Translations under genes and position numbers: made by a program
In this document: piece by piece, positions 49,368 to 59,981 of the stretch
How the letters are laid out: each line of letters begins with the position of its first letter
Position numbering within the stretch: position 1 is the first letter of the stretch
Notes under the pieces: generated by a model
The model's input: the letters and a program-made list of their open reading frames with translations, nothing else
Databases searched by the model: none
What the model was told of the DNA's origin: nothing
Virus record (IMG/VR): IMGVR_UViG_3300032011_000001
Location: 1-64,000 of that record
DNA from: a virus
DNA length: 64,000 bases
Strand: one strand, 5' to 3'

Positions 49368-51160
49368 TAGATTACCGATCCTTTAATATCTGCTTTTGGC
49401 AACTTTATTTCGTAAACCACATTCTTTGGCAGGTTGATATCTCTTCCGTCTCTTGAGGTGTGCTTGTCGATGTCTAGATATATTCCAGAATAAGATGCTC
49501 CCGTCTTGTTTACAATAGAAACATTTTGAGTATCCAAAACTCCCTCTACAGCGTTTAGGTGCTGATATATCTCTGATATTGAAAAGTCCTCTCCAATATG
49601 GGCGACTTTTTCTGCATAAACCTCTTGAAGCCTCAGAAGACAATTGTTTAGTACATCTGCACTTTCATAGTCCTCTCTGACCGATATGCTAAAGTTTATT
49701 CCAAAGTTCGCTATCTTGCCGTCAAGAATATCCACTGTGTCGTTAATCATCTTATTTTTTGAAACCCAAGTTTTTAGGTTGTTTTTTAGAATTGTATTTG
49801 CGGTTGTCAAAGAGCCATCAACATTCTCTGTTAGGACATAGATGTTCATATTCTTTCTTACAGATTGCGGGTCTTTGCATATCTTGGCTCTCTTTACCGA
49901 ACCAAACTTTGCAGGCATTAAATAACACATGGCCTCATAGTCTTGCTCTGTTACAGCTCTGTTTTGTGCACCAAACGTATTCATTGCTCTCACTTTGATA
50001 TCTTCAACGGTCAAGTCAATATTATCTCCAGTGATAGGTTCATCGTTTGTGCTCTCCAAAGAGCCACGAACGACATTAGAAGTAGTGACACTTAGCAGCT
50101 CTTCATTATCAAAAGATATTTCTTTTCTCACCACTTTGTCTAAAGTGTTGGAAGCAACATTTGTGTTGCTCGTTGTGTTTCTTCTATAAGTTATAAAAAG
50201 AGTAGTATTTGCCGGACTAACGCCCATCTTATCCGAAGATACCAATTTGTTTGGGTCCAGTACTTCGTCGGTGACGTAATGTTTTCCGGATATCTTCATG
50301 GCAATATTAGAGGGATCGAGAGCTTTGTCTGCAGCGAAGTCCTCTTCCTGGCCAGCGCCAAACTGAAGTTCGACCCTATCTCTAAAAAAGTCTGTCGTAA
50401 ATCTTCTCGATGCCACAAAGGGCTTCATAATCTGAGGTGCCTGAGTTCTTGAGCCTGGGTCTACATTCTTTATCGCTTTGTATACTGTGTTCTGACTCAG
50501 ATAGTCTACTTCGTAATATTCATTACCCAGAGAGTCTGTAACTGATATTATCTCGTTTATATCTGCTATGCTCACCGTAACTCTTTTGAACTTTTTAAAT
50601 TCACCGACTACAATCTCTGCTCTATTCTTTGTTCCCGACGAAACCTTTCCATAAGCCTTCAGTGCATAATATGTGACTGCATTGGTGGAGGAGTCGAACC
50701 TAGCTGCAGTTGCTTCGCCGTTCTTAAAATCTACATCTTGGTCTAGAATGAAAGATGTACCATTTTTGGACATGAGCTCTGCTCCTGCCTTTAAGACGGG
50801 AATATAGCTTTGATTTATTTTTGTGCCATCGCCAGATGCAGGGACCAAAACAAAAAAGGCTGCGAGCCCTTGAGAAGAGGGAGTATTTGTAAACTTGTAG
50901 CCAGACTGTTTTGCCAGTGCAATAACATTGTCAATCTCTGAGGCGTTTTGTAAAAATGTCTCATTTGCTTGATAATCCAAATAAAAAGACAAAGAGTCCC
51001 CAATATAGGAGACTGTATCCATCATGAGCGAACCGAAGCCTGCTTTACTAAAATCTTGATATGAATTCGGATAGTATCTTTTGGAATATTCTATAAGAGA
51101 TTTCTTGATTGAATCGAAGTCTCTTGATGTATAATCTATGAACTTACTTTTTTTAGGCAT
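49367..51160 (-). CDS. gp6: Baseplate wedge protein (gp6-like)
   Basis: 597 residues, ATG at 51160 with CGAGGG upstream. N-terminal KFIDYTSRDFDSIKKSLIEY and the following SKAGFGSLMMDTVSYIGDSL and YLDYQANETFL are hallmark gp6/baseplate J sequences. Later AMNTFGAQNRAVTEQDYEAM and CKDPQSVRKNMNIYVLTENV are typical too. gp6 dimers link the wedges into the ring of the contractile baseplate and rearrange when the tail contracts. Length is close to T4 gp6 (660). It follows gp25, the same pairing as in T4 wedges. Confidence 0.95.
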   Translation of the reverse strand: MPKKSKFIDYTSRDFDSIKKSLIEYSKRYYPNSYQDFSKAGFGSLMMDTVSYIGDSLSFYLDYQANETFLQNASEIDNVIALAKQSGYKFTNTPSSQGLAAFFVLVPASGDGTKINQSYIPVLKAGAELMSKNGTSFILDQDVDFKNGEATAARFDSSTNAVTYYALKAYGKVSSGTKNRAEIVVGEFKKFKRVTVSIADINEIISVTDSLGNEYYEVDYLSQNTVYKAIKNVDPGSRTQAPQIMKPFVASRRFTTDFFRDRVELQFGAGQEEDFAADKALDPSNIAMKISGKHYVTDEVLDPNKLVSSDKMGVSPANTTLFITYRRNTTSNTNVASNTLDKVVRKEISFDNEELLSVTTSNVVRGSLESTNDEPITGDNIDLTVEDIKVRAMNTFGAQNRAVTEQDYEAMCYLMPAKFGSVKRAKICKDPQSVRKNMNIYVLTENVDGSLTTANTILKNNLKTWVSKNKMINDTVDILDGKIANFGINFSISVREDYESADVLNNCLLRLQEVYAEKVAHIGEDFSISEIYQHLNAVEGVLDTQNVSIVNKTGASYSGIYLDIDKHTSRDGRDINLPKNVVYEIKLPKADIKGSVI

Positions 51161-51182
51161 AAAAAACCCTCGCTGCTACTCT

Positions 51183-51647
51183 CTAAATAGAGATATAGTC
51201 AGATAATTCTCCCCTATCGTTGAATAAAAGAGTGGCCCCTTCTTGAATTGAAGAAACAAATATCTGCATTAACACTAAAATTTTATTATTGTCTTCGGTA
51301 TCCTCGACAACCTCAAGTCTAGTAATATCCATGTATGGCATATACTTGTTGTATTGAGAAGATATCCTACCCCTTATATCATCGAGCAGGCTTTCTGAAA
51401 TATTTTCAAATAAATAAGTTTGCAGCCCCACTCCAAATTCTGGGTCCATTACTCTTTCTCCCGGAATTGTGAACATTATCATTTTTGCATTTTGTTTTAT
51501 CAAATCAATATACTCATCAACATGAGCAAAGTCCAAAGTATCGTCCTTCTTTAGGGGGATAGATGGGGTAATGTTATTGCTCTCTGCACCCTCCATCCTG
51601 AACTTCTTTTGAATATCACTTAAACTTCTAATATTATTCTTTACCAT
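51183..51647 (-). CDS. gp25: Baseplate wedge protein (gp25-like)
   Basis: 154 residues from ATG at 51647; GAGGG lies upstream and the start follows the previous stop by one base, so an in-frame GTG/ATG region at 51671 is less likely. The GPW/gp25 domain is clear: FTIPGERVMDPEFGVGLQTY then LFENISESLLDDIRGRISSQ. The domain has lysozyme-like fold without activity and helps link sheath to the baseplate wedge. It is longer at the N-terminus than T4 gp25 (132 residues). Confidence 0.92.
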   Translation of the reverse strand: MVKNNIRSLSDIQKKFRMEGAESNNITPSIPLKKDDTLDFAHVDEYIDLIKQNAKMIMFTIPGERVMDPEFGVGLQTYLFENISESLLDDIRGRISSQYNKYMPYMDITRLEVVEDTEDNNKILVLMQIFVSSIQEGATLLFNDRGELSDYISI

Positions 51648-51648
51648 T

Positions 51649-54600
51649 TTAACACCCTCTTGCTTTTCCAAACTTTGACATGTCTAGAATACTAAATGTT
51701 GTTTCGCTCTCTGGCTTGCAAAGAGAGTAAGAAGAGTCTTCGACCTCATCTGGCTCCTCTGATGCCTCTTCACCCTTGTCACAAATAATGCACGAACCGT
51801 CTTGTCTTATGTTCAGGCCTATGTTGTCTAGCTCTCGTTTGAGATCTTCGTTCTCTAGCACTTGATTGCTCGATATCCCATCAAGTAAAAATAAGAGAGG
51901 ATCGACAGCGGCATAATATATTAGGCCGAAAGGAGTTGGAATAAAAGGAGGTGCACCGACAACAAGAGGGGCATAAGTTACCCCAAGGGCAGTTAACTGA
52001 GTCATACCGGGAAAGTCTACCCGGACCCCTGGATAAACTGGAGTGTTTATGGGTAGGCATCTCTTGGGATCTGAAAATGGTATTTCAAATGACTTTTCCT
52101 CTAATTTTGGTATTATCAAGCCTGCCTTCAATAGTTCAACTATTGTCTGCGTTATTAGCGTGTGAGGATCTGCTGTCTTTACCCAGCCCTTGTAAACCTG
52201 CAGCGGCGTTCGTAACATGAAAAGAAGCAAATCTGGGTTCCAACTATGAGCAGGGAATTCAAAAGTTTTGGATGCCTGAGATGAATTACATTCCTCGAAA
52301 CTCTTGTTGTAATCTGAAAGTTCTTCTCCTATCGCTGTCAGCATGGCTATGTTGTGTTTCGTTTGTGAAAACATCTGTTCAAACTCTTGAGATGTGTTGG
52401 CCATATATGCATAAGAAGAGACGAGGGAAGTATATTTATCCAAGTCAAACGAAAAGTCAAACATAATTCTAAATTCGTCATCCTTCGCAACTTGCCTTAA
52501 TAAATTGCTGAACAGTTGGTCGCTTAGTGTTAAGTCAAAGTCTAGAGGTATTTGCTCAGTATGGACATGATCGTGCGTGATGTTCTTTTTATATTTTACT
52601 AAAACATAGTTGTTTATGCTGTCGCGGTTAAGGGGAGTGTACTTTTCTCCGTCGGCAAAGGTAACTGGATAGTCTTCATTGTGTTCTTCGATCATAGCCA
52701 GAACTTCTTCCTCGGTCTTGTTGAAAAATCTTATGCTCCTGTCTGTTAGTAAGCCCGGCTCTTGTCCGGAGGCGAACTCTTGTAGCGGCCAAGAGCTTGG
52801 CCTCTTATAATTACCTCGCAGCGACGAAGCTTTCGATAGCCACACGTTCATCTCCGCCTGCACCACTGCAGGCTTTATGGTGTTTCCTACAATGTCGTGT
52901 GTGTGCTCTTTGTTCACTGCATCGTTGTAACTTATGTAGTATCTGTCCACAACCATCCTGCCGGTAGTCTCCGAAGTGATATCTTCGGAACTAATACTTT
53001 GATGTTCTTCGCTTGGCAAAGAAACCGCATTGTGATGGTGGGACTTCACAACAATTCTTTTTGTTCTGACTCTGCCAAAGTCTGGATCTGGTAAGGAATA
53101 GCTTCCATCTGTTTCAACATAGTCAAAAGCAATGTTGAGGTCTTTCTCTGTTGTTTTAAGCTCTTTCGAGGAATCTCTTGTGAAGAACTGTTCTATGTCA
53201 CAAGGGTCTGCAGTATCGACCCCCAAGTTTTGCAGTGCCTGCTCTCTAGTCTCCTCGTATGAGCATAAGACATGAACGAACATCATCTCTTGGTAGTCAC
53301 CACTGTCAACAACCTGAACATGTGCCTTATCACTTTGCTCCACTTTGTCGAAATCTATGTTTTGCAAAATTTGCAAGTCTATCTTTTGGTCTTCTGGCGT
53401 TTGCTCTACTACGCCGTACTTGTTGAGATACATATTTGGCTCTTGCTTCTCGACGTAGGCTACTCTAACCCCGTATGCTGCAACATCTTTGCTAAGAAGC
53501 AACTCTTCGTTATCCCACTCAAAGTCATACCTTACTTGATCAGGGTTTGGATCTCCCTCCATATGAAACCTTCTCATCTTCGTAATAACTTCGCCGTTGA
53601 TGCCTCTGACATATTTTTCTAGAATTATCTTTCCCTTGCTTGCGTCTTGCCAGTTAAAGTCTTTAAATCTGTTTTTCTCCACAGATAAAACTTGCAAGGA
53701 GTCTACAAATTTCTCTCTCAAAGCAAGGTCCACAACGTTCTGCTCTTCTTCTGTAATCGAAGGTACCTCGCAAACATTATTTATATTTTGCTTCAACTTT
53801 TTAGTGACCTCAAGATATTCTCTTTCAATAAGGTAATCTAGCACCTCAAAAAGGCCATCCTTTGAATCGCTAACAATCGGACGGTCTGAAAAGTCGTAAT
53901 ACGATCCCATCTCTTCACCGGAAGTTGGATACTTAAACTTTGAGTCAACCATGCTATTGTTTGCTTTTATTATCGCCTTAGACATTTTTGGGGTCATGTT
54001 AAAAGTTTCCGACATCTCCGTCATCATTCTCTTTTTTATCAACTCTTTAGTTAAAGCATCCATTGGCTTGTTATAGTACAAGATGGGGACTATAGCCTGT
54101 AATACATATTCTAGGCAATACGCTCTCACGAGCATCAATGCCGACATCGAGGCCATTGTCATAGACATTGGCGTATCTACATTCTTATCTGCAGAAACAT
54201 TGTACTTCCTATTTTCTTGTGAATTTAAATGAGCAAACAACGATGTCGCTAGTTCGTAGATGCTGTCAAAGTTGAACAGCCTTGGATCTTTCTTTGCCTT
54301 CTTATGTGCGGGGCTCTGCGTAGGATTGAAGTTTATAAAATGAGCGCCAATAAGACTCTCTCCGGTATCAACATTCTCTGTCCCGTTTACTGGAGTTATA
54401 AGTGGGCTGCTGGATAATTCTTCACTGAGAAAGGATATTATCTCGCGAGTTATCCTGTCAAAAACTGAAGTTTGTTTTTCCGTGAAGTTATCCAAGTATG
54501 GCTTTAGCATCTTGTTTTCGATAGTAGCAATATAAGAAGCTCTATCTGCTGCAGATTCAGAAGCTTGATAAACCTTTGTCCAATATCTCCTCATCAGGAC

Positions 54601-57600
54601 ATTAAATGCTCTCTCTTGGCTTGTCATTTTTAAGTTACTGACTCCATCCGCAATGAGATCTTCACACTCAGTGTCTGCTGCTTCTTCGGGATCTATTGCC
54701 TCTAGCATTTTTGCAAGTTCCGGAGATAGGGAGTTCTCAACTTCTGCGACTGCTGAATATGGGGTTCTTCCGAACCTCTCAATAAACAACTTTGTTTTGT
54801 TCTCATAACTCAAACTATATTCATCAGAAAAGCGAACAGTGAAGTCGTTCTTCATGGCTGGGTCTACAAAACCGCTGGTGGTGGCCACATCCGATAATAC
54901 AGTCTCCGATGTCTGCCCTCTCATTCCATAATATGAGGAGTCTCTTACAATATTCTCAATAGCCACACTATAATCTTCTGGCGACGTGTATATGTTCTCC
55001 ATGTATAACTTTTCCAGGCCTCTAGTAAAATACGCAAGCTGGCTATACATCATTCCCTTTGACTGGTTGTTGTTTTCTAAAATTACGCCTATGGCCACTA
55101 CCTTGCTGTGCAAGTCGGAAATAGAGTTTAACAATTCGTGAGTACTGCAAGCCCATTGTGAATCTACGAACTGTTCCGTCGTTACAGTAGCTGTGGTTCC
55201 TGCAGTCGTAACAGGCGTGGTTAGATTCATAGAACGACTTGTGGCTGCGTACCTGGAAGTGACTCTAACTCCATTGAGTATTAGGACTCTTACGATAGTT
55301 TCTTCCACTTCGTCTCCGATAGTTGTCATGCTATCTCCGAAGCCAAACATGTCGGAAATATTAAAAGATATATCCTCTTCCGTGTCCAAACTCTTAAAGC
55401 TTCCGTTATCCAACTCTCTACCAGAGAAGAAGCTTTTTGTAAGAGTTTCAGCTTTCAAATGATCTCTCAAATTGCCCATCAAGATGTTTGTTTCTATCTT
55501 CCTTGTGGCTATTGGGTTTTCAAAGTCAGTGTAAGGGCCGACCGATTCTGCATCCCTGAATTTAGCGTTCACGACCCTATCTTCACCGAAGTCGCTCTTT
55601 TTGTAAATTATCGTATCGTTGATATATTCCTGGTCTTCATCCCTAGCAAGATACCCTCCCTCTGGAGTTCCGTCAATGGTGATACCATCTTCGAGAAGTG
55701 GGACGTAGCCAGTAGACAATAATGCTTGGAATTCTGGGTTTACCATTGTTTTCTGGACTTCTCCTCGCTGCTCTATAAACTTAGTCTCTTCTAGAGAGCG
55801 AAAAGTTATGTTCTCGCCTTTAGCAAGAATCTTTGGTATTTTCTTTTCATGAATCTTTTTCTTTGCAATTGCAGCTTTGTACAGTTTCATATCCTTGTCA
55901 AAAGATATTTTCACTGGATCTAGCATCTTTCTAAAAACCTTCTGCGTGATATTTTGCAAAATCTTTGGTTGTGGTATTACCTCCATCTGATCTTTTAGAT
56001 CACCGCCAAGGTTTGTACCCATTTGCTTGATACTCTCAATCGCGACTTGAAGTGCTTGCTTCTTTTCTTCCTGTGCCTTTTCCCTAGCTCTGTCTGCTTC
56101 TTCCTCGGTAATCTCGCCCCTGTCTAGGCTTTGCTCTAGGATACGCTCTCGAATATCTGCTTGTGTTATGCACGATTGGAATGGCTCTTTTGCCGAAAAG
56201 CTTTCTTGTGCTTTTGCAACAATGTCTTTCTTGATATCGCTCAAACCGGCAAGATGACCAATAAGAGAAAATGTTGAAGACAGTGCATCATTTTTGTCCA
56301 CAAAAAGAGTTCTTAAATTCTGAGGCAAGGCCTCTCTTGCCTTTTCGATTGTTTCTTCCTCTGCCTCTCCAATGAGCAGTGACATATTCTCGTAGGGAGT
56401 CAGCTCCTGAGAAACAGAAGTCACTGATTGTAGCATGGAAATACTATTTTGTGCTGAGGTTGTCGATGGAGGGCTGAGTGGTCCTTGGGTCGAAGCCGCC
56501 AAAGTAACTTGGTCTGGTGTTACGACGTTCAGATCTGAGTATTTATTCAGAGTGTCTTCAAGGAAAGAAAAGGCCGATGTTCCTTTGGCCTTTGTTTTGG
56601 TATTGCCTGCAGCGTCGGATGTTATAGAAAAGTTGTCGGTTGTTGATATTGCGCCGCCTGGACCTGCGCTATCCATTCCAATGTCGAGTCTTGCCTGTGC
56701 TAAGTCTTTCAACATTGGTGCAATCTTCTTTACAGCGGCCTCCAGCTCATCACTTATTCCCTTGTTCGCCATTTGAGATATCTCTGTCATAGCACCAGCT
56801 ATATCCCCAGAAAGAAAGTCTGCAGCGTTTTTGACATTCAGCATGTTACAATCAATAAGCTTCTCTAGGAGACTAACTATGAGTCCCCACAAAATGCCAA
56901 AAATTGCCATAGCGACTGCTTGATTTATCTGAAAGTAAAAGTTTCCAAACGGGCGAACCAATGTTGCTCTAGGGGTATCAAACGTCGGAAATCTAGCTCC
57001 AAAGGCCTCTAGCATGAGGCGTACCAAGACCGTACAAAAGGCGTTAATGTCGATGTGCTTTTCTATCTCTTGCATCACGAGGTCAGCGGCATTGGCTGGT
57101 TCTCTAGCTGCAATGACGATGCCCGTCTCAAAACCAGGAAGCTGAGGTCCTTTGTATTCGAACCCAAATGGTGTTCCGTGATATTCTTCTCTTATCTGGT
57201 TAAATATTCTGTTTGTCTTTGTGTCTCTATTGGTCTTATCTATCGAATCCTCAAGGTCGTCTCCCATTCTAAGCCAAATGACCATATCTTCAGTTATACT
57301 ATCCACTTCTGATATTCCGAGGTCTTCATTTGGAAAACCATCTAGCGCCTTGTTATACATTTTAAAATTATCAAACTTACCTGAAAAGGTTGAGTTTCCT
57401 CCTCTGGTGTCGTCGCCAGCAAGAACAATCTTAACCCTACTGGTTCCTGCTCCAACAGTTTGACGCAACTCTTCTGGTATTTGGTATGATTCTGCCCTCT
57501 CGTTTTGAGTTGTTTTCAGGATAAGCTCTGCATCTAGAGAGTAAGCTTTCACTCTACCTTCTTTGTAGGTAAAGCCAAACGGTATAAAGGTAGAATCGCT

Positions 57601-59058
57601 GCTGGTTAGGATATTACTCTCTGTCACCAAAGATAGTTTTCTGGTGGCGGCACCTTCTCGATAGTAAACTTCTATAATGATGTTGCCGTCTTTTCCCGCC
57701 TTTATTGACCAGGCCCGATTGTTAACGCCCGACATATGAGAGGCTATGATGGTCCCTGGTGGGTTCTTTAAATAAGATGCGGCAATGTTCATGGAGACAG
57801 AGAATTCGCTTCTATAGAGCGCCTGCAGCTCTTCATCGGCCTTTATTCTTATCCTATTTCCCCTGTCAAGCTTTACTACTTCTGTGTTAAACTGACTGTT
57901 CAACTCCCTGACTCCATTTAACATTTCGACATATTTGCTGTCCGATGCGACGAAGGTTTCAATGACAGGAAGCAGTGCTGGAATACCAATGGTTGTTATC
58001 AAGTCTCTACAGTCTGTTGTTCCCAAATTACATTCTATAACCTTGCTTATAATTGAACTTGGACATGCTTTGTGTAAGACCTTGTTGTACAGGTCAGATA
58101 TGTTGGTGACTTCTGTTACAAGTTTTTTTAAGTTACTTTCTGTAAAAAAGTCATCCCCAATGTATTCGAAACTTTCGTAGAAGTTCTCTAAATCTTTTAT
58201 AACATCGGTGCCGGCCTTGTTTATATTTTCTTCGTACCATTTCCAGTCGTGCCACGACGTTCTTTTCTTAAATTTGTCAGGGGCCTTTTCAATGGTTGAT
58301 TTTTCTTTTCTTTTTGGACCCAAAGCATCCGAATATGGGTGCGCGTTATATTTAAGCGAAAAGTCATACCAGTCCCAACGAGGGGGCTCTTTGACTGAAC
58401 CTAGTTTTCTCTGTCTATTGAAGATTCCCACAATGCCGGTACCTTCTGTGACTCTATCACAATCGTCAGAAGCTCTCTCAAGGTGACTCTTCAGCTCTCT
58501 AGGTTTTTTATATATTGTGTTTGCGAGAGCAGAAACAATATCTAGGTTACTCAAGTATCCTACGATAACGGGGTCAAGTGAGCTTTTGATGTTAATTATC
58601 AAAGGAGAGCTCTCTTGTTCTTGTGGGCCAATCCATTTCCAGGTAATATACGCACCCTCTACAGATAAGGCTCGTTTAGGAGTCTCCTGGCCTATCGTTC
58701 CTCTGTACTCTATAACAAGGTCTTCCACCAGGAAGTCTCCTATATTAGACTTTCCTCCGTTTGCTTGTGATATCGTTTGAAACCTTGCTCTTATTCTAGT
58801 CAGAACTTCTTTGGTAAACTTCCTCAACAGCGTTGCTTCTCTAGAATAAGAAAAGCCATTAGGGTCGCCATCTTTTGATAGCTCCTTTTGGTAATACCTC
58901 AGCAACTGAATTGTCTTATCTACCTTTAGGCCAAACTCAGTGTTTGCAACCAAGCCGTCGTATGTCAAGTCCTTTTGGTCTGGCTTTTCTTTTACGCCGG
59001 ACCACACAGGAAGATATATGTCTCTCAGGCCTATAACTATGCTTTTTGTTTGGGACAT
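51649..59058 (-). CDS. Giant 2469-residue baseplate-region protein
   Basis: ATG at 59058 (MSQTKSIVIGLRDIYLPVW), sharing a base with the previous stop and ending next to the gp25 start. Residues ~415-575 resemble a LamG sandwich (FSVSMNIAASYLKN, IKAGKDGNIIIEVYY, FSGKFDNFKMYNKALDGFPN). A single hydrophobic helix lies near 715-740 (AVAMAIFGILWGLIVSLLEK). Around 1000-1080 a charged coiled coil is predicted (REKAQEEKKQALQVAIESIK). A helical region with MTEMSETFNMTPKMSKAIIK sits further on. It is too large for any T4 wedge or hub protein. Position between hub/spike and gp25/gp6 argues for a baseplate or tail-tube-interior (tape-measure-like) role. Neither can be proven here. Confidence 0.7.
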   Translation of the reverse strand: MSQTKSIVIGLRDIYLPVWSGVKEKPDQKDLTYDGLVANTEFGLKVDKTIQLLRYYQKELSKDGDPNGFSYSREATLLRKFTKEVLTRIRARFQTISQANGGKSNIGDFLVEDLVIEYRGTIGQETPKRALSVEGAYITWKWIGPQEQESSPLIINIKSSLDPVIVGYLSNLDIVSALANTIYKKPRELKSHLERASDDCDRVTEGTGIVGIFNRQRKLGSVKEPPRWDWYDFSLKYNAHPYSDALGPKRKEKSTIEKAPDKFKKRTSWHDWKWYEENINKAGTDVIKDLENFYESFEYIGDDFFTESNLKKLVTEVTNISDLYNKVLHKACPSSIISKVIECNLGTTDCRDLITTIGIPALLPVIETFVASDSKYVEMLNGVRELNSQFNTEVVKLDRGNRIRIKADEELQALYRSEFSVSMNIAASYLKNPPGTIIASHMSGVNNRAWSIKAGKDGNIIIEVYYREGAATRKLSLVTESNILTSSDSTFIPFGFTYKEGRVKAYSLDAELILKTTQNERAESYQIPEELRQTVGAGTSRVKIVLAGDDTRGGNSTFSGKFDNFKMYNKALDGFPNEDLGISEVDSITEDMVIWLRMGDDLEDSIDKTNRDTKTNRIFNQIREEYHGTPFGFEYKGPQLPGFETGIVIAAREPANAADLVMQEIEKHIDINAFCTVLVRLMLEAFGARFPTFDTPRATLVRPFGNFYFQINQAVAMAIFGILWGLIVSLLEKLIDCNMLNVKNAADFLSGDIAGAMTEISQMANKGISDELEAAVKKIAPMLKDLAQARLDIGMDSAGPGGAISTTDNFSITSDAAGNTKTKAKGTSAFSFLEDTLNKYSDLNVVTPDQVTLAASTQGPLSPPSTTSAQNSISMLQSVTSVSQELTPYENMSLLIGEAEEETIEKAREALPQNLRTLFVDKNDALSSTFSLIGHLAGLSDIKKDIVAKAQESFSAKEPFQSCITQADIRERILEQSLDRGEITEEEADRAREKAQEEKKQALQVAIESIKQMGTNLGGDLKDQMEVIPQPKILQNITQKVFRKMLDPVKISFDKDMKLYKAAIAKKKIHEKKIPKILAKGENITFRSLEETKFIEQRGEVQKTMVNPEFQALLSTGYVPLLEDGITIDGTPEGGYLARDEDQEYINDTIIYKKSDFGEDRVVNAKFRDAESVGPYTDFENPIATRKIETNILMGNLRDHLKAETLTKSFFSGRELDNGSFKSLDTEEDISFNISDMFGFGDSMTTIGDEVEETIVRVLILNGVRVTSRYAATSRSMNLTTPVTTAGTTATVTTEQFVDSQWACSTHELLNSISDLHSKVVAIGVILENNNQSKGMMYSQLAYFTRGLEKLYMENIYTSPEDYSVAIENIVRDSSYYGMRGQTSETVLSDVATTSGFVDPAMKNDFTVRFSDEYSLSYENKTKLFIERFGRTPYSAVAEVENSLSPELAKMLEAIDPEEAADTECEDLIADGVSNLKMTSQERAFNVLMRRYWTKVYQASESAADRASYIATIENKMLKPYLDNFTEKQTSVFDRITREIISFLSEELSSSPLITPVNGTENVDTGESLIGAHFINFNPTQSPAHKKAKKDPRLFNFDSIYELATSLFAHLNSQENRKYNVSADKNVDTPMSMTMASMSALMLVRAYCLEYVLQAIVPILYYNKPMDALTKELIKKRMMTEMSETFNMTPKMSKAIIKANNSMVDSKFKYPTSGEEMGSYYDFSDRPIVSDSKDGLFEVLDYLIEREYLEVTKKLKQNINNVCEVPSITEEEQNVVDLALREKFVDSLQVLSVEKNRFKDFNWQDASKGKIILEKYVRGINGEVITKMRRFHMEGDPNPDQVRYDFEWDNEELLLSKDVAAYGVRVAYVEKQEPNMYLNKYGVVEQTPEDQKIDLQILQNIDFDKVEQSDKAHVQVVDSGDYQEMMFVHVLCSYEETREQALQNLGVDTADPCDIEQFFTRDSSKELKTTEKDLNIAFDYVETDGSYSLPDPDFGRVRTKRIVVKSHHHNAVSLPSEEHQSISSEDITSETTGRMVVDRYYISYNDAVNKEHTHDIVGNTIKPAVVQAEMNVWLSKASSLRGNYKRPSSWPLQEFASGQEPGLLTDRSIRFFNKTEEEVLAMIEEHNEDYPVTFADGEKYTPLNRDSINNYVLVKYKKNITHDHVHTEQIPLDFDLTLSDQLFSNLLRQVAKDDEFRIMFDFSFDLDKYTSLVSSYAYMANTSQEFEQMFSQTKHNIAMLTAIGEELSDYNKSFEECNSSQASKTFEFPAHSWNPDLLLFMLRTPLQVYKGWVKTADPHTLITQTIVELLKAGLIIPKLEEKSFEIPFSDPKRCLPINTPVYPGVRVDFPGMTQLTALGVTYAPLVVGAPPFIPTPFGLIYYAAVDPLLFLLDGISSNQVLENEDLKRELDNIGLNIRQDGSCIICDKGEEASEEPDEVEDSSYSLCKPESETTFSILDMSKFGKARGC

Positions 59059-59981
59059 TAGTTTACCTTGTTATACCTACTGTTGATATATTTGTTTCCA
59101 CCCATAGCAGATAAATAGTCTTTAGAAAAGTTTGCTAAGTTATCTCGCAAATAACCTTCAAGACCCAATGCATAATCTTGTAGCTGATTACACATAGTTT
59201 TTACGCCCTGAAAGGTGACTGGCTCTGAAAAGAGGCTGATGTTATCATAAAAGCCTGTAAAGTGCATATGGTCTATCAGCGTCATGTTGAGGTCGTTTTG
59301 TGTGGAGTAATATGAAACTTGCAATTGTATTAGTTGCTCCAAAAGCTCCGCCAGGTATGACAATGCGTCCACTAGGTTATCCCCCAAGACTATGGGCTGC
59401 AGCGAGTCTGTCTCGTTATTCGCGATGATGTCGATACCTGTGTTACTCGACGGCGAGGGCGTCAAACCCTGCTCTGCATGTATTTTCATGGATGCATGGG
59501 TAGGCTCACCTGTCGTTATTATTTTTAAACTTCTTCTCCCCACCATTCTTACATCATCTGCTTTCATACCAATTGAAGATCTTGTTTGAATTTGTTGCTC
59601 TCCTCCGGATGAAGCCATTAAATCATATTTCCTATCAATTAAAGAATTTTCTGAAATGCAAATAGATGCTGCATCTGCTCCGAAATTTGGATTGTTCTCT
59701 ATTCTTCCACAGAGTAAAGTTATTGATGATGTCCCAGCTTTTGGGCTGCGACCTTCTCCAGTTGACCAAGAGCCATCTCGATCCCTACCAAGAACAATTT
59801 CACAGTTGGTGTTGCCAGGGTAAACTACTTCACAGGCAGCCTTGTTCCACTTTGTTTTTGGCTCGTTGGTGATTCCTTGGGCCAGGCCACTGGACAGGAC
59901 TTTTTCTCTGTCTTCTTTTGATGAATTCGCTTGAGTATGTTTTTTGTTTGCCGGGGGCTTGTTAGAAATAAAGTCAGACAT
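59058..59981 (-). CDS. Spike/hub-type baseplate protein
   Basis: 307 residues, ATG at 59981. Charged disordered start, then CEVVYPGNTNCEIVLGRDRD and GTSSITLLCGRIENNPNFGA. The middle ADDVRMVGRRSLKIITTGEP resembles the repetitive beta strands of central-spike and hub proteins (SDEVRIxARxSIKIxT type). The C-terminus is helical. It shares one base with the M23 protein upstream and with the giant gene downstream. Likely a component of the central hub or spike. Confidence 0.62.
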   Translation of the reverse strand: MSDFISNKPPANKKHTQANSSKEDREKVLSSGLAQGITNEPKTKWNKAACEVVYPGNTNCEIVLGRDRDGSWSTGEGRSPKAGTSSITLLCGRIENNPNFGADAASICISENSLIDRKYDLMASSGGEQQIQTRSSIGMKADDVRMVGRRSLKIITTGEPTHASMKIHAEQGLTPSPSSNTGIDIIANNETDSLQPIVLGDNLVDALSYLAELLEQLIQLQVSYYSTQNDLNMTLIDHMHFTGFYDNISLFSEPVTFQGVKTMCNQLQDYALGLEGYLRDNLANFSKDYLSAMGGNKYINSRYNKVN

